From Pogona vitticeps (lineage: Eukaryota > Chordata > Lepidosauria > Squamata > Agamidae): DNA of 64,000 nt. The DNA is taken from positions 1,591,501 to 1,655,500 of the forward strand of contig NC_135795.1 in NCBI RefSeq assembly GCF_051106095.1. Reading direction: 5' to 3'. Of the stretch, positions 22,340 to 33,530 are shown in pieces (the first letter of the stretch is position 1; every line of letters starts with the position of its first letter). The notes beneath the pieces were generated by a model that saw only the letters and a list, made by a program, of their open reading frames with translations, had not been told where the DNA came from and made no database searches. A program made the translations under genes and the position numbers.

Positions 22340-23132
22340 ACACAACTTCAACGCAGACGGTGAAGAAACTGAAATAGTCAGCAAGATGTCATAGACCTCG
22401 GTCCAGTCGTCCATCCAAACGGAGCGTGCAGCGGATAGATCTCAGAAGAAGGCTCAAAAGGGCAGCAAGGAAAGAGTTAGAAAAGATCATCGGGCGTAAG
22501 GATGCGTCACGGGAGACCAAGATCATCCACACTCTTGCGTTTCTGGTCACCATGTAGGGGTGTGAAAGCCGAACGGTAAAGAAAGCAGACAAGAAAATGG
22601 TAATAATAATCTGTTTGAAATTTGGTGATTTGTGGATAGCGTGGGCTGCCAGAAAGATGAACAGGTGGATCCTAGATCAAATCAAGCCTGAACTATCTCC
22701 GGAAGCATAAGTGATGAAATCCAGGCTGTTCTACTTTGGGCACATTATGAGAAGGCAGGATTCTCTGGAAAAGATAATAATGCTCGGAAAGGTAGAAGGC
22801 AGCAGGAAAAGGCAACCAACATGAACCTGAGCAACCAACATGAACCTGACACAACTCCGGGAGGCAGTAGAAGACAGGAGGGCCTGGCGTGCTCTGGTCC
22901 ATGGGGTCACGAAGAGTCGGACATGACTAAACGACTAAACACACACACAGCAGGAAAAGAGGAAGATCAAATATGAGATGGATTGGTCCCTAAAGGAAGC
23001 CACAACCTTGAGTTTGCAAGAGCTGAACAGGGCTGTTGAGGACGGGGGCATTTTGGAGACTGTTCATGGATAGGGTTGCTGTAAGTTGGAGGTGATTTCA
23101 TGGCACCCAACAACAACAACAACAACAACAAG
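22340..23132 (+). mobile_element. RTE-BovB LINE 3' end, truncated and nested
   Basis: Translated pieces match the C terminus of BovB-type reverse transcriptase, notably FGHIMRRQDSLEK and, after the nested insert, MRWIG. The reading frame is broken by several stops and shifts. The 3' end has ATTTCATGGCACCCAAC followed by a (CAA)n tail at about 23107-23132. The 5' end is lost, as usual for LINEs. A second, short RTE-type tail is inserted at 22812-22949. BovB is abundant in squamates, which supports the organism call. Confidence 0.8.
22812..22949 (+). mobile_element. 5'-truncated RTE tail inserted in the BovB copy
   Basis: A perfect 10-bp duplication, GCAGGAAAAG, lies at 22802-22811 and 22950-22959. 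The insert encodes WRALVHGVTKSRT, the signature C terminus of BovB-like elements, and ends in an (ACACAC)n tail. A short near-repeat (AGCAACCAACATGAACCTGA) occurs at its start. It inserted after the surrounding BovB copy was in place. Confidence 0.85.
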
Positions 23133-26100
23133 CAACTTGGAAAAGTCACCCTTCCGCTCCGGTTGGTTCTGCGCCTGGAACGAGTAACACAGAGGACGGC
23201 AAAAGACATTTCCTGAGAATATTTTTGAGAGCAAGCTGGAGACAAACCACTTGGTTTCCAGACAGGTGGCAGCAGAGCTCAACACAACCACAATTAGGAG
23301 AGGCACACCTAGACAGACGTGTGGGTTACGCCAGCGCACACAACCTAAATTCCGTACGAGGGGGGAGACCTTTTGTGGCCGTCTGTCACATAATCCTTGT
23401 TTCCTTGACCTGGTGGAGCAGAGGAGAGCAGGGGAGGACGGTTGTTACACAATGACTTGTCCATAGGCTGACTTGCATGATTGCAGTGGGATTCTTGACC
23501 CTGTATGAAGTCTTGGGAATTCCTTGAATAGTGACCTGGGTTTTTTCTGCCTCCCCCACCTTGATGGTCTTTCAGTGACCCACCCGGGTGTAGTCATGCA
23601 GCTCCAGACCAAAGGAGGCCGATGACATGCTGTTTTCCTTAAGGGATCTGAGTCACCGCTGGTTCAGATGTCCTGGCTACACAAGCATTCCCAGCCATAA
23701 CATTTTTGAGGAGTGACAAAGTTCTCCAGGGCTGAGTCACGGTACAGCATGGAAATCTTTTATCATGATAAGCAGCCTTTCGGGAGAGATGACATGACAC
23801 CGTGAAGCCTCTTCACAATGCAATGCAAGGTTTATACAAAACAGGGCTGGCTTGGTCACCCAGGTGAGAAATCCTTTTATTTGGCCCACCCAACAGTACT
23901 AAATTGTGCAAGCTTTCAAGACTTCCGGCGTTCTTCAGTTCAAGTTAGGACTCTTCCAGATCAGACATTTGTTCTGAGAAAAGCACTGGGTTGATATTAC
24001 CGGCATTTCCCCCACCATCCATAAAGTTTGCTCTTAAGAGTCTAACTTTGCACCATAGATTTTCCCCCCAGGACTCACCACTTCTTTTTGCCCCTCCGGA
24101 ACGTATGGTTTATTTTTTGTATTGTTTTGTACCGGAGACGGAGAGTTTCCCAATGTGTGACGAATCTTGTGTGTTTATAATAGCTGGCTCATAACTACGC
24201 CACCAGTTTGTACATGGAAGAGCAGAGGAACATAAATTTATAGCTTCAGGATGCTCATTTGGGGATAGTGCAGGGGAAAGAACCCTAAACATGGTCACAG
24301 AAGGCCTTGGACCTGGTGTTTTTCTGAGAAGAAGGGGTACATGAAGCCCAAGAGGAGAGTCTACCAGTCCCACAATGCCTTGCTTCTTAGGGACCCTGAA
24401 GCCAGGTATTATTCACATAGCTAGGGGGAAAATATGGCTACACTATGGGGAAAAGCAGACAGAAACTTGAAGAACTTGGATAGTAGTGAGTGGGTGGTGG
24501 CAACAGCTGTAACCCTCCAGAGTTAGAGGCAGCTGCTTCACCCTGTCTAATGGTTGGGCCAACCCTGCTCCTCCACCAAGAGGGTGAATGTTTCATAGTG
24601 TTGGAATCTGGGGATGGGGAGGAGCTTTGTGAATCAAGATGAAGATGCTTGAAGGCCAAAATTTCTCCGTTCTTCAATTAGATGCCTGTTAATGGCCCAT
24701 TAAGATTGTTCGTCACAACAAACTGAAAGGGGGCACATCAAGGACAGTGGCTTAAAAAAATCTTTAAAAAGAGTTTCATGGGTTGAAATCTTCAGTGACG
24801 GACACCCTCAAGAAGGCCATTCTTGTGCTTTCCAGAGGAATCGGCAAGATCCGTGTCCAGGTTTCTGCTCAGCCCAGAAGCCCCCGGGCCCGTCCCTCTC
24901 CCACTGGTTGACTTACCTCTCATGCCTGTTGGGCAGAGAATCAGGAGACTCGGACCCAAAGGCTCGCCATCATCCCTACCTGCCTGTCCGGTCTGTGTCG
25001 TTCTCCTGATATTTTAAGATGCAGACGGGCAAGAGAAGGGGACGAGAACTCGTACAGGAACGCGGGTTGGGGTAAGAGGGACGACCGACTCTCAGTTTTT
25101 ATTCTCAGGCGTGCTCTTTCAGCACACGTCTCCAAAACATGAAGGAAAGAAGAAACACTGATGTCAAACGATAAGCGCCACAACGGTGGACCCATCCGGT
25201 GGGCCGATCCAGTGGACCGATGGTGGAGCCATGCGGTCAACTCTGGCGGGGGGCAGCTCGCCAGGATTTGAAGCCGCCGAGTTTCCCAACTGGTCTTCGG
25301 TGTCGCCAGGTGCTGAGCCCGAAACCTTTTTTCATGGAAAAGCACCGGTTCTACTTGCCTGCTTTGCTCCAGGCAGTGGCTCACCTGAAGTTAAATTACC
25401 CAGAGGTGAGCTCCCCCAACCCAACCCAACCTTCCCATCGACCGACCTTTGCCTTTGGGAACCAAGTTCTTTTGGATCGTCTCTTAAGCACCGACGTCTT
25501 ACGTTGTTATTAAACTGTTTAGCTGCCCTAGATATTTTGGTGCCAAAAAAAGAAAAGACACCTTTTTGCAGACTCCCAGGGAGAGGGCCGGGCCTCCTGG
25601 ATTTCTCCTGCTCTAATGTTTCATTCCCCATGTTAATCCGTTAATGAATGGCAGTCCTCATCTGCGCATGTATTTGCCGCTACTGAGCTGCGCATTCAAG
25701 AAAACCATATAACAAAGCATTTTGGAAACCATGCCGTTTTATGATGTGTGCGGAAGGATGATGCTCTTCGTAGAAGTCAGTCTCCCCGGCTGGGCACAGA
25801 ACCCGAACAGAAAACCCAGTCCATGTTCTGATGAAAATGCATTTGCTTTATTCTAACAATCGTCTTTAAATAAGGATACATGTCCAGATGCAGTTTGCAC
25901 TGTGGTCTGACGCGGTCCCTGACGAGGAGAACATAAACACACCTTTCTTCCCCTGATCTTTCCTCGAGCACGCTCCTTTCTGTCCCTAGTGTGGAGGCCT
26001 CGAAGCCCAATTTATACACACAGAAGCAGCGGTTAGAAAATGTTTTTTTAAAAAACTGGAGAGAATTAGGACTTCTGTAAAGGCCAGTGACCAGCTGAAT

Positions 26101-27577
26101 GAAGAAGATCGAGGACAGATAGAAATACATCTTACATAATATGTGAGACATGTTTCTCCTGTTCAGGCTATCAAGACAGCTCCCAATTCTTGGACTGCTT
26201 TAAACGTTGGTTGGAAAGATTCACAGAATACTTTTATTTTATTTTAATAAACTTATCTATACCGCCCATCTAGAACATGTTTACTTTGGGCACTTTACAC
26301 AAAATACAAAAAAATAATCCATGAAAATATAAATGTACTAAGGATAAGGCCCAAATTAAATGCAGAATCCAAGATGGAAAAAAAGGAAAAAATGCTAGGT
26401 GATGGCTGTAGGGAAGGCCTACCTGTATAGCCATGTCTTCAGATTTTTACTCATCTTGGTAGTTTATGTGCCTCTAAAATAGGACGGTCATTGATACATT
26501 GCACTCACTCACAAACAAGGACAAAAGAAGGCATTCATTTTCCATGCAACTGCATATGTCAACTACTTAGACTTTCTCAAGGAAGAGCATTAGAAATTAT
26601 TTTCAACTTTCAGAAGGAACTACGCTATATTTCACATGGAAATTGTCGGTTCTGAATTCGCATAAGTGAAAGGGACTCTGGGCTTTGGTCCGAACTTCGC
26701 AGAGACTACCTGATGGGTCAAGCCCCCAGCCACAAAACAGCTTCAGGACCTTGGATAGTTCTCAAAAGAACTTCAGCTCAAGACCTTGACCGAATTTGTC
26801 GCACTCATGAAAGCGGAATCGTGGTATCCTTTGTGCCAGCTGCTGAATCCACAGTCCTGGCATTGCTGGTTGTTGATGCGCAGCCTTCAGGTCCACCATC
26901 TTGTGTGGTTCTTTGTCCACATGTGACTAGGGGGTCCCATGCTGTGGACTGTCGTATCGCCAGAGCAGGGAGGGAACCCACTAATCCCCTCCTCAGTCCC
27001 GTTCTCCTGCTCTTGGTTTTCGGCGCACTGACTCTGCGCAAGTACAGGCGCATCAACAAAACCCCTTTTGTGCTGAGCTGGGGAATCGTAGACCAAGCCA
27101 AGAATGGGTGGAGAGGACATCTTCAAAGCCATTGCAGATGTAGAAGTCAAACTTTCTCCTCTTCTAGCAATGCTCGTTCTGAGAAGGGTCTCCCTGGCTG
27201 GAAAACCAGAGAGAAGCCAGGCAGTTCCTTGAGATTTTTGGGCTGAGACCGCTCAACCCGAGAACTGCCCCAAACAAGACAAGATATTGGGGGGGGGGAA
27301 TCTCTCTACACATCCTAAAACACAGGCTAGGTCTGAAATCGAGGTTCGCCTCTGTTTTTCTGCCTGCTGTAAAACTCAGTAATAGCCATCTTGGTGGCTT
27401 AGAAGTTTTCCTTTGTTCTTTCAGTTAAAAGCCCACGTAGAATGACATTCCCCAGAACCTGTTTATCCAACAGCTCAAAGTGAGTGTTCCCAGCCTTTCG
27501 AAAAGCAGGTGCAAAGGAAGGGAATTCAGCAAAAAAGGACAGGCGTAGATGTTGCTCTTAAGCAATCCAGCTCAATT

Positions 27578-27718
27578 TTATTTTCGAATGGCAGAGCGGG
27601 AAGGGACCCTCTGGATCATCCAAGTCCGGCCCCTCTCAAAGAGGCGCAGTGGGGGGAATCGAACTCCCAACCTCTTGCTTCGCAGCCAGATGCATAAAAC
27701 CCCTGAGCTATCCAGTAA
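27578..27718 (-). mobile_element. tRNA-derived SINE, minus strand
   Basis: Read on the minus strand it has GGATAGCTCAGGGGTTTTAT (A-box region), GGGAGTTCGATTCCCC (B-box), then CCGGACTTGGATGATCCAGA and TCCCTTCCCGCTCTG, ending in an A/T-rich tail. It is the best preserved of the four copies of this SINE family in the window. Confidence 0.85.
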
Positions 27719-28033
27719 GTCACTATGTTTCCAGAGGTTGGAAGCTTTTACTTTCTGGGGAATACAACTCCCAGGCTCCTCCATCCAGCATGCTTCAGGT
27801 GTCTTCTCTGTCGCAATGCCAAGACACTCCTAGCTTGTTTCTCTGCAGGATAGATTCCCTCCTGCTACTATGACCTAGATGGTGTGGTTTGAAGGACCGT
27901 CCTTGCTTAGCAAACGTTTTCTGTTTGTAGGGCTCTTCAGTCCAAGCTAGGCTAAATGCAGAAGTTCCTCCCAACTAGAGTAAAACAACGGGGACTTACA
28001 TGGCAGTTGACTTAACAAGACCTTCATCTATTG

Positions 28034-28156
28034 CAGGGTCGGTAAAACGTTGGCACTTCAGATGTTTTCAACTCCAGCTCCCAGAATCCCCAAACTACTG
28101 TATGTGGGGGATGGTAGCCCTAGGCATCTGGAATGCCAAAAGGTTCACCACCACTG
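28034..28156. mobile_element. hAT-type MITE
   Basis: The left end CAGGGTCGGTAAAACGTTGG pairs imperfectly with the complement of the right end, which reads CAGTGGTGGTGAACCTTTTG. The flanks ATCTATTG and ATCCAGTG match at six of eight bases. The interior includes CAGCTCCCAGAATCCCC. It is older and more diverged than the element at 19397. Confidence 0.65.
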
Positions 28157-29867
28157 ATCCAGTGGGTTTGCTCTGTTTCGGATGGGCAACTGAATGCAGC
28201 TCAAGGGCCATAAGAAGACCGTTGACCACAGGGGTGTGGGCAGCACCAATTTAAACAACCGGTCAGTTGGAGCACAGGTGCACTGTCTTCCCTGCTAAGG
28301 TGAGAGGCAATCTCTGCTGTTGTAATCTGAATGCATAACCTTGCAACAATCCTGTTCTGAGAAGCGACAGAAAACAAGCTTGCTCCATTGCTCACATGAC
28401 AGCCTTCAAATATTTGAAGATGGCTACCGTGTCACGTCTCCACCTCCTCTTGTGTAAGATGACACCTGACAGTCCTAATGCTGTGGGATGTGCCTCCAGT
28501 AACAAAGATTGCCTACAGCTGGGAATTTGTGAGTGCTACTGTTCAAAAGAGAGGCGGCGCAGTCTAGGGATGGGGCTCACCCAACCCTGGCTTTAAATCC
28601 CTGCTTGTCTCTGGGAGATGGCAATGGGGGACCCCTCCTTGAAAGATCTCACGTGTCATTCGAAAACTGATTGGGGTCTCCGTATGTTGGATGTAACTTG
28701 GCGGCAGAAAACCACAACATAGTCCGAAAGGTGGTGTTGCACCTCTTTGAGTTTTCCATCAATGAATTTTTGGGAGCATAGAAAGCAAGGAAGCAAGCAT
28801 CAGCAAAGAAGGTTACAAATAAAGGTCTACACTCTGCTTCAGAAACCATGTGACTGAACCACCTTTCTTGTAGAAAGATTCCAAAGAGGTGAGAAAACCT
28901 GAACATTCATTCTTCTGATCGTCAGCACCTAATTGCCGATAATTACTGCCCAATTAGTTTGCTTGAGGAAGGAGAGGTAGGGTTCAAGAAAGGGAAGAGC
29001 ATAAACAGAGCCGCATTTTGTCCTCCTTAATCTCGCAATCCATAAATCTACATAAAAGATCACAAGGTGGAAGGCAGCTCTCCACCAGCCTCACTGTCGC
29101 CTTCGGACAGGTAGTTGAAGGGTGAGGAAGTTGAGGCCGAAATTCAGAGACGGAAGCATCAATGGGCATCTTGTTCTTCCTAATCTATTTATACAGACCA
29201 GACTTCAAGGACATGGTTAGAATGGGTAGGTGGGGGCCAACCTAAAAGGGAAGGTGATGCTCCACAAGTAAAATACAGTATTGCATGTTCTGAAAAGATC
29301 GCTCTTTGCTTGTACGTCTTGGCTTCCTTGAAGAGGCACAGTCCAAGGAATATGATGGATATGATACCTGGATTCTTATTAGCAGGACCCCTCTGCTGAA
29401 CAATTAGAAATACAGCAGGGTATGCCATGTTTTATGCTTGCATGATTGCCTAACAAAGAGTTAAGAACATAATGATGTTTACCGGACAGGTGGGAGGTGT
29501 TGTACAAGAGAGATTAGGACTTCAGCTACCTCACAATCTAATAAGCTTTTATTAAAAAAAAAAAAACTCCTCACATTAATTAAAAGGCTGCAACACTCTT
29601 CACACCTACAGTGAGACAACAACGCAGCCACAACATCTAAGGCACATCCTGCGCTGTGTGGGTGAGATAGTGCTTCCAAAGCATCTGACTCTCCTCTACA
29701 CCGTTTGCTTGCGGTAGGAACACAGCTAAGCCAGCAGGAAACGGTTCTGGACAGATTTCCTACCAATGAACAATAAGTCCTTGTGTATTTTGCATTCTGT
29801 CCGCCATCCAAGTTTGCCGTCTGTTATCCTGACAGGCAACTTCTGGTTTCCTTTCCTCTTTTATGAG

Positions 29868-29975
29868 TCTTTGGACCCAGAGGTTGGGAGTTTGAATCCC
29901 CACTGCGCCTCCTTGACAAGGGGCTGGATTTGAAGATCTATAGCGTCCCTTCCAGCACTGCAGTTCTAAGAGGAT
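29868..29975 (+). mobile_element. tRNA-derived SINE, 5' truncated
   Basis: B-box GGGAGTTTGAATCCCC is followed by CTCCTTGACAAGGGGCTGG, TCCCTTCCAGCACTGCAG and a TTCTAAGAGG tail. The A-box half is missing or decayed. It is the same family as the copy at 2338. Confidence 0.75.
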
Positions 29976-32900
29976 TATTATATTAAGCTGGACCTGACAT
30001 TAGACAGTCCTTCAAAGATAGGTGGTCTTCAAAAAGAGGACTGTGCCATGATAACCTTGGAAACAAATCATTGTCTACTTGAAGTGCTACACAGTACTAG
30101 AGATGGTGGAAATTCAGCTGTCTCCCTCAAACATATGCATACAGCTCAGGACAGAACTGGGTCCCAGAACTGAATGGAGGATGATTGGAAACCTGTAGTC
30201 CTTGAAATCAACAAAGTTTTAAGAGAGAGAAGAACAAAAGGTGGATGAGGCAGAAGGCTCAGGAATCCATGGAAATCAGCCTGAGTTTCACCCAAAGTAT
30301 GTAAAGAGTTCGCATTAAGTGAGTGAGGTCAGAGCTATGATCCTGCAAAACCGTTATTGTTGTGTCTGAGTCTATCAACCATCCCCAGTTCTCGATGGCC
30401 ATAGCCTCCTTGTTAGGCGATCATCTTCTTTATTTGTGGGACGTAATGGTTCTAGACGTGTGCAGATCCACCTAACCTAGGGATCACCCCATAGCCAATA
30501 ATGGGGTTTTTCACTTGAGTAAGGGTTTTGTGAATCCCTTATGCAACTAATGGACAACAGATGACCATGCCTGAAGTAGACTATTTATGACTCGTGTGTT
30601 AAAAAGGAACGGGATACTGGGCTTAAAGCTCACTTGCTAGAGCATGCTTGATTGTCGTCAGTAGCTGGAACGCTCTAGCACAGAACTCTATGAATCTCAT
30701 CAAACTAAAATCTCAAGGCTCTGTAGAATGGAATCTGATAAAATGGATCAAAAGGACAGGGCTGTGTGATGCACCTCCATACAGAGTTCACATTCATTTC
30801 ATACAAATTCACAGAAGTTGCATGGAGAGCGGCTTTTGATGGAGGGCATCTCGTATGTTGACCAGGCACACCGGATCACATCTCCCAGCCTTCTGAGCCA
30901 GAGAAGAACTTGCTGAAGGCAGCCAAAGGTAAGGGGCACCCTAAAATTCCTAAATGGACCCAGATGACAAACATCATTGCACCACAATTTGAGAAACTAG
31001 AGCTTCTCGAGAAACTAAGCAACGCATTTGTTTGCAAGAAACTTGATACGCAGTTGAATTTCGAAGCTGAATCTTTCTTGGACGTGAGGAAACCAGATCT
31101 TGGGACTTTTGTGTGCGTGGACTGAAAGATGTTGAAACCCTTCGGCCTTGAAGTCTTCCCACTAGAAACGTGGGTGCTCGCGGATGATCTTGAATTGACT
31201 TCCATGTCAAGCGGAAAGCCAAACACTTGACTGAGAGCAACCCGTTTTCCTGCATTCCTTCATGGGATGTTGGCAACGAGATGTTTGGAGGAGGATGGAG
31301 AGCTTAGCTAATCCATGGAGTAATTAAAGGCCGCCTCCCTCCGTCCTTCCCTGTCTTCTCTTCCTGTCATTTTAACTGGGATCAGCCACCCCTTATCTCC
31401 TTGACTCAATGTCAGCAATGTTTCTGAGACAATAACCGTGTCATTTCTTCTCCTGGGGCAGCCAAGGATCCAACCCTGTGGATGAAAGTGAACACCAAAT
31501 TTGGGGAAGACCTTATCGGCGGATCCTGACCCTGGACTGCAGAGGTAGGGGGCTTACTTTTTTCATAGGATGATGGTTGTGAAGCCTTGGGGAGAGGAGG
31601 AGGAGGAGCAGAAGTTCCTTTGGTGGCAGTGGTAGGGGGAGATCATAAATCTCAGAATTTCTGGCCATGTTGGTCAGGGGATTATGGGATCTGCAGTCCA
31701 CAGAAGGAACAATTTTAAGTTCTGGATGCGTAGCTCGCAATTCAAGATCCGCAGAGAAACAAGATTTAGAAGGGATAGCCACCAAAACTGAAAATCAGGC
31801 GATCTGGAGCTGTGAAGGGTTGTCCTCCTTGACACTCTGCCATCAGCATAACCATAGTTTGCAGATATTTATTAGCAGTTCTGTGGCCAAGCAGTTCGAT
31901 TTCTCGTAAGGTTGGCTATGGCTGAGCAGTGCTACCAATCTAACCAGGGGATTCAAATTGCAATAAAAAGAATTTCAAGCAGATGTTCCAAAGAATTTTG
32001 GAAGAGTTAAATACCGTTGGACAGAGGAAAATCTACTGGAGGGTTTTAAGCAGAGGTTGGTCAACCATCTGTTCAAAGCGATTTAGCTGTGGCTCTCCCG
32101 CCATGTCAGGAGATCCTGACCAATGTCTACAGGAAACACATGTTGGCCCACAATAGATGAACAATACTGAACATGTGTTGGCTTCTCACTTCATACGAGG
32201 CCACTTTCTTTGCTCCACTTGGGTAAGAACCTGTCTCAGACGCCATGTAGGAAGGACAGCAACGGAACAGTCAATGGGACATCCTTTAAATTGACCCGAT
32301 GACCTGTAAGGTCTCTTGGATCGACAGCCAAAAGCTGAAAACAGGGATTGCTCCTGTGTTTTTATTTGACAAAATTTTCAGCATGGCAGGAAATGTCCGT
32401 TTTGTTTCACATGACAATTATTCTGATATTTTGGCTTTGACGTTTGTCAAGCGCAGGGCTTGGAAAAGCTTATTCTCATGGAACGGTAACTCTAGCCTGG
32501 AAAGTAACTTTTCCAAGTTTCAAGGCGAACGCCACAAGGGTATCAACGATGTGTATCTGTTGTTCAGGAGCTGGTGCTCTGAGATATTAACAGGAGCATT
32601 GTTTTATTCCCACCTTTTAAGTATTTCTAATGTACCTGCATCAGATGATCTCAGGTTTCAATAAATAAATTCATTTTAATAGAGGGGTGGGAAAAATCCA
32701 CCCCCCCCTCCCGGCCAGTTCTGCATCCACCCCACCCCAACCACTCCTATCCGTCCTCCCATTTAAACCATTTCAGCCAGACTGCTGGTAGGAGTGAGAA
32801 ATATAGGGACTAACCATGGGGACTTCAACACAGTGGCCACACTCCAACGAAGAATCAGGGCAAACGAGCAAGCAGGACTCCAAGATCTGGTGCAGCACCA

Positions 32901-33142
32901 AATCAAAACCAGTAATTACGGCCATGTTTCCATCGCTGGGATGCTTAACATGCACACGCATGGATGATGATATTGATAGTAGGTGGAAACATTTAACCCA
33001 CGACAGGGGAGGTCATTCTGGTTAGACGTCCGAGTTCAAGGGAGGGGTGAGATTCAAAACAGGAACTTCTCGGCTCTTGTCTCTACACGATGCAGTTGTT
33101 CCAGTTTGGTCCCGTTTTAAAACTGCCATGGGTCCAACCCCA

Positions 33143-33234
33143 AGGAATTCTGGGATCTGTAGTTTGGGGAGGGGCTGGGAATTCTCTTGGGGAGAGCTAG
33201 GACCCCCTCCCCCAAACTACAGCACAAAGTTCTA
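33143..33234. mobile_element. Palindromic MITE fragment
   Basis: GGGATCTGTAGTTTGGGGAG on the left pairs with CCTCCCCCAAACTACAGC on the right across a short loop. It lies about 280 bases upstream of the splice acceptor of the first coding exon of the LITAF-domain gene. No target duplication was recognised. Confidence 0.5.
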
Positions 33235-33530
33235 AGCATCATCCCACACACACCCCAGGTAAAATTCCACAGGACCTCATGAGATGGAACCATGATATTG
33301 AAAGTCGCATCAGAACGACAGAATGATGGAGCAGCAAGCGTGTCGCACCCAGAGCTTGGAAGAGTAACTTATTTGGACGACTGGTTCAAAAATCCCCCAA
33401 GCTAATTCTTTTCAAGTTGCCAGTGTTTAGCAAAGCAACGGAATGGGGAGCAAGGCGGTCTCCCTGACTCCCTGCTTAGCAGACGACTTGCTCACATTTC
33501 GCATCTGATCTTTGCAGAGAGACCAGGAAG

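Larger units (their letters stand above)
23133..33517. other. Intergenic region between ZNF598 and the LITAF-domain gene
   Basis: No convincing protein-coding exon was found here. It contains the SINEs and MITEs listed separately. An unclassified open stretch lies at about 26,713-27,246 and is discussed in the findings. A noncoding first exon and promoter of the LITAF-domain gene should lie somewhere in its right part, but I could not place them. Confidence 0.55.

Noticed and set aside
25777-26151. 124-codon minus-strand frame with a nearby AATAAA
   Set aside because: There is no recognisable domain, splice structure or partner exon, and the composition is like the surrounding intergenic DNA.
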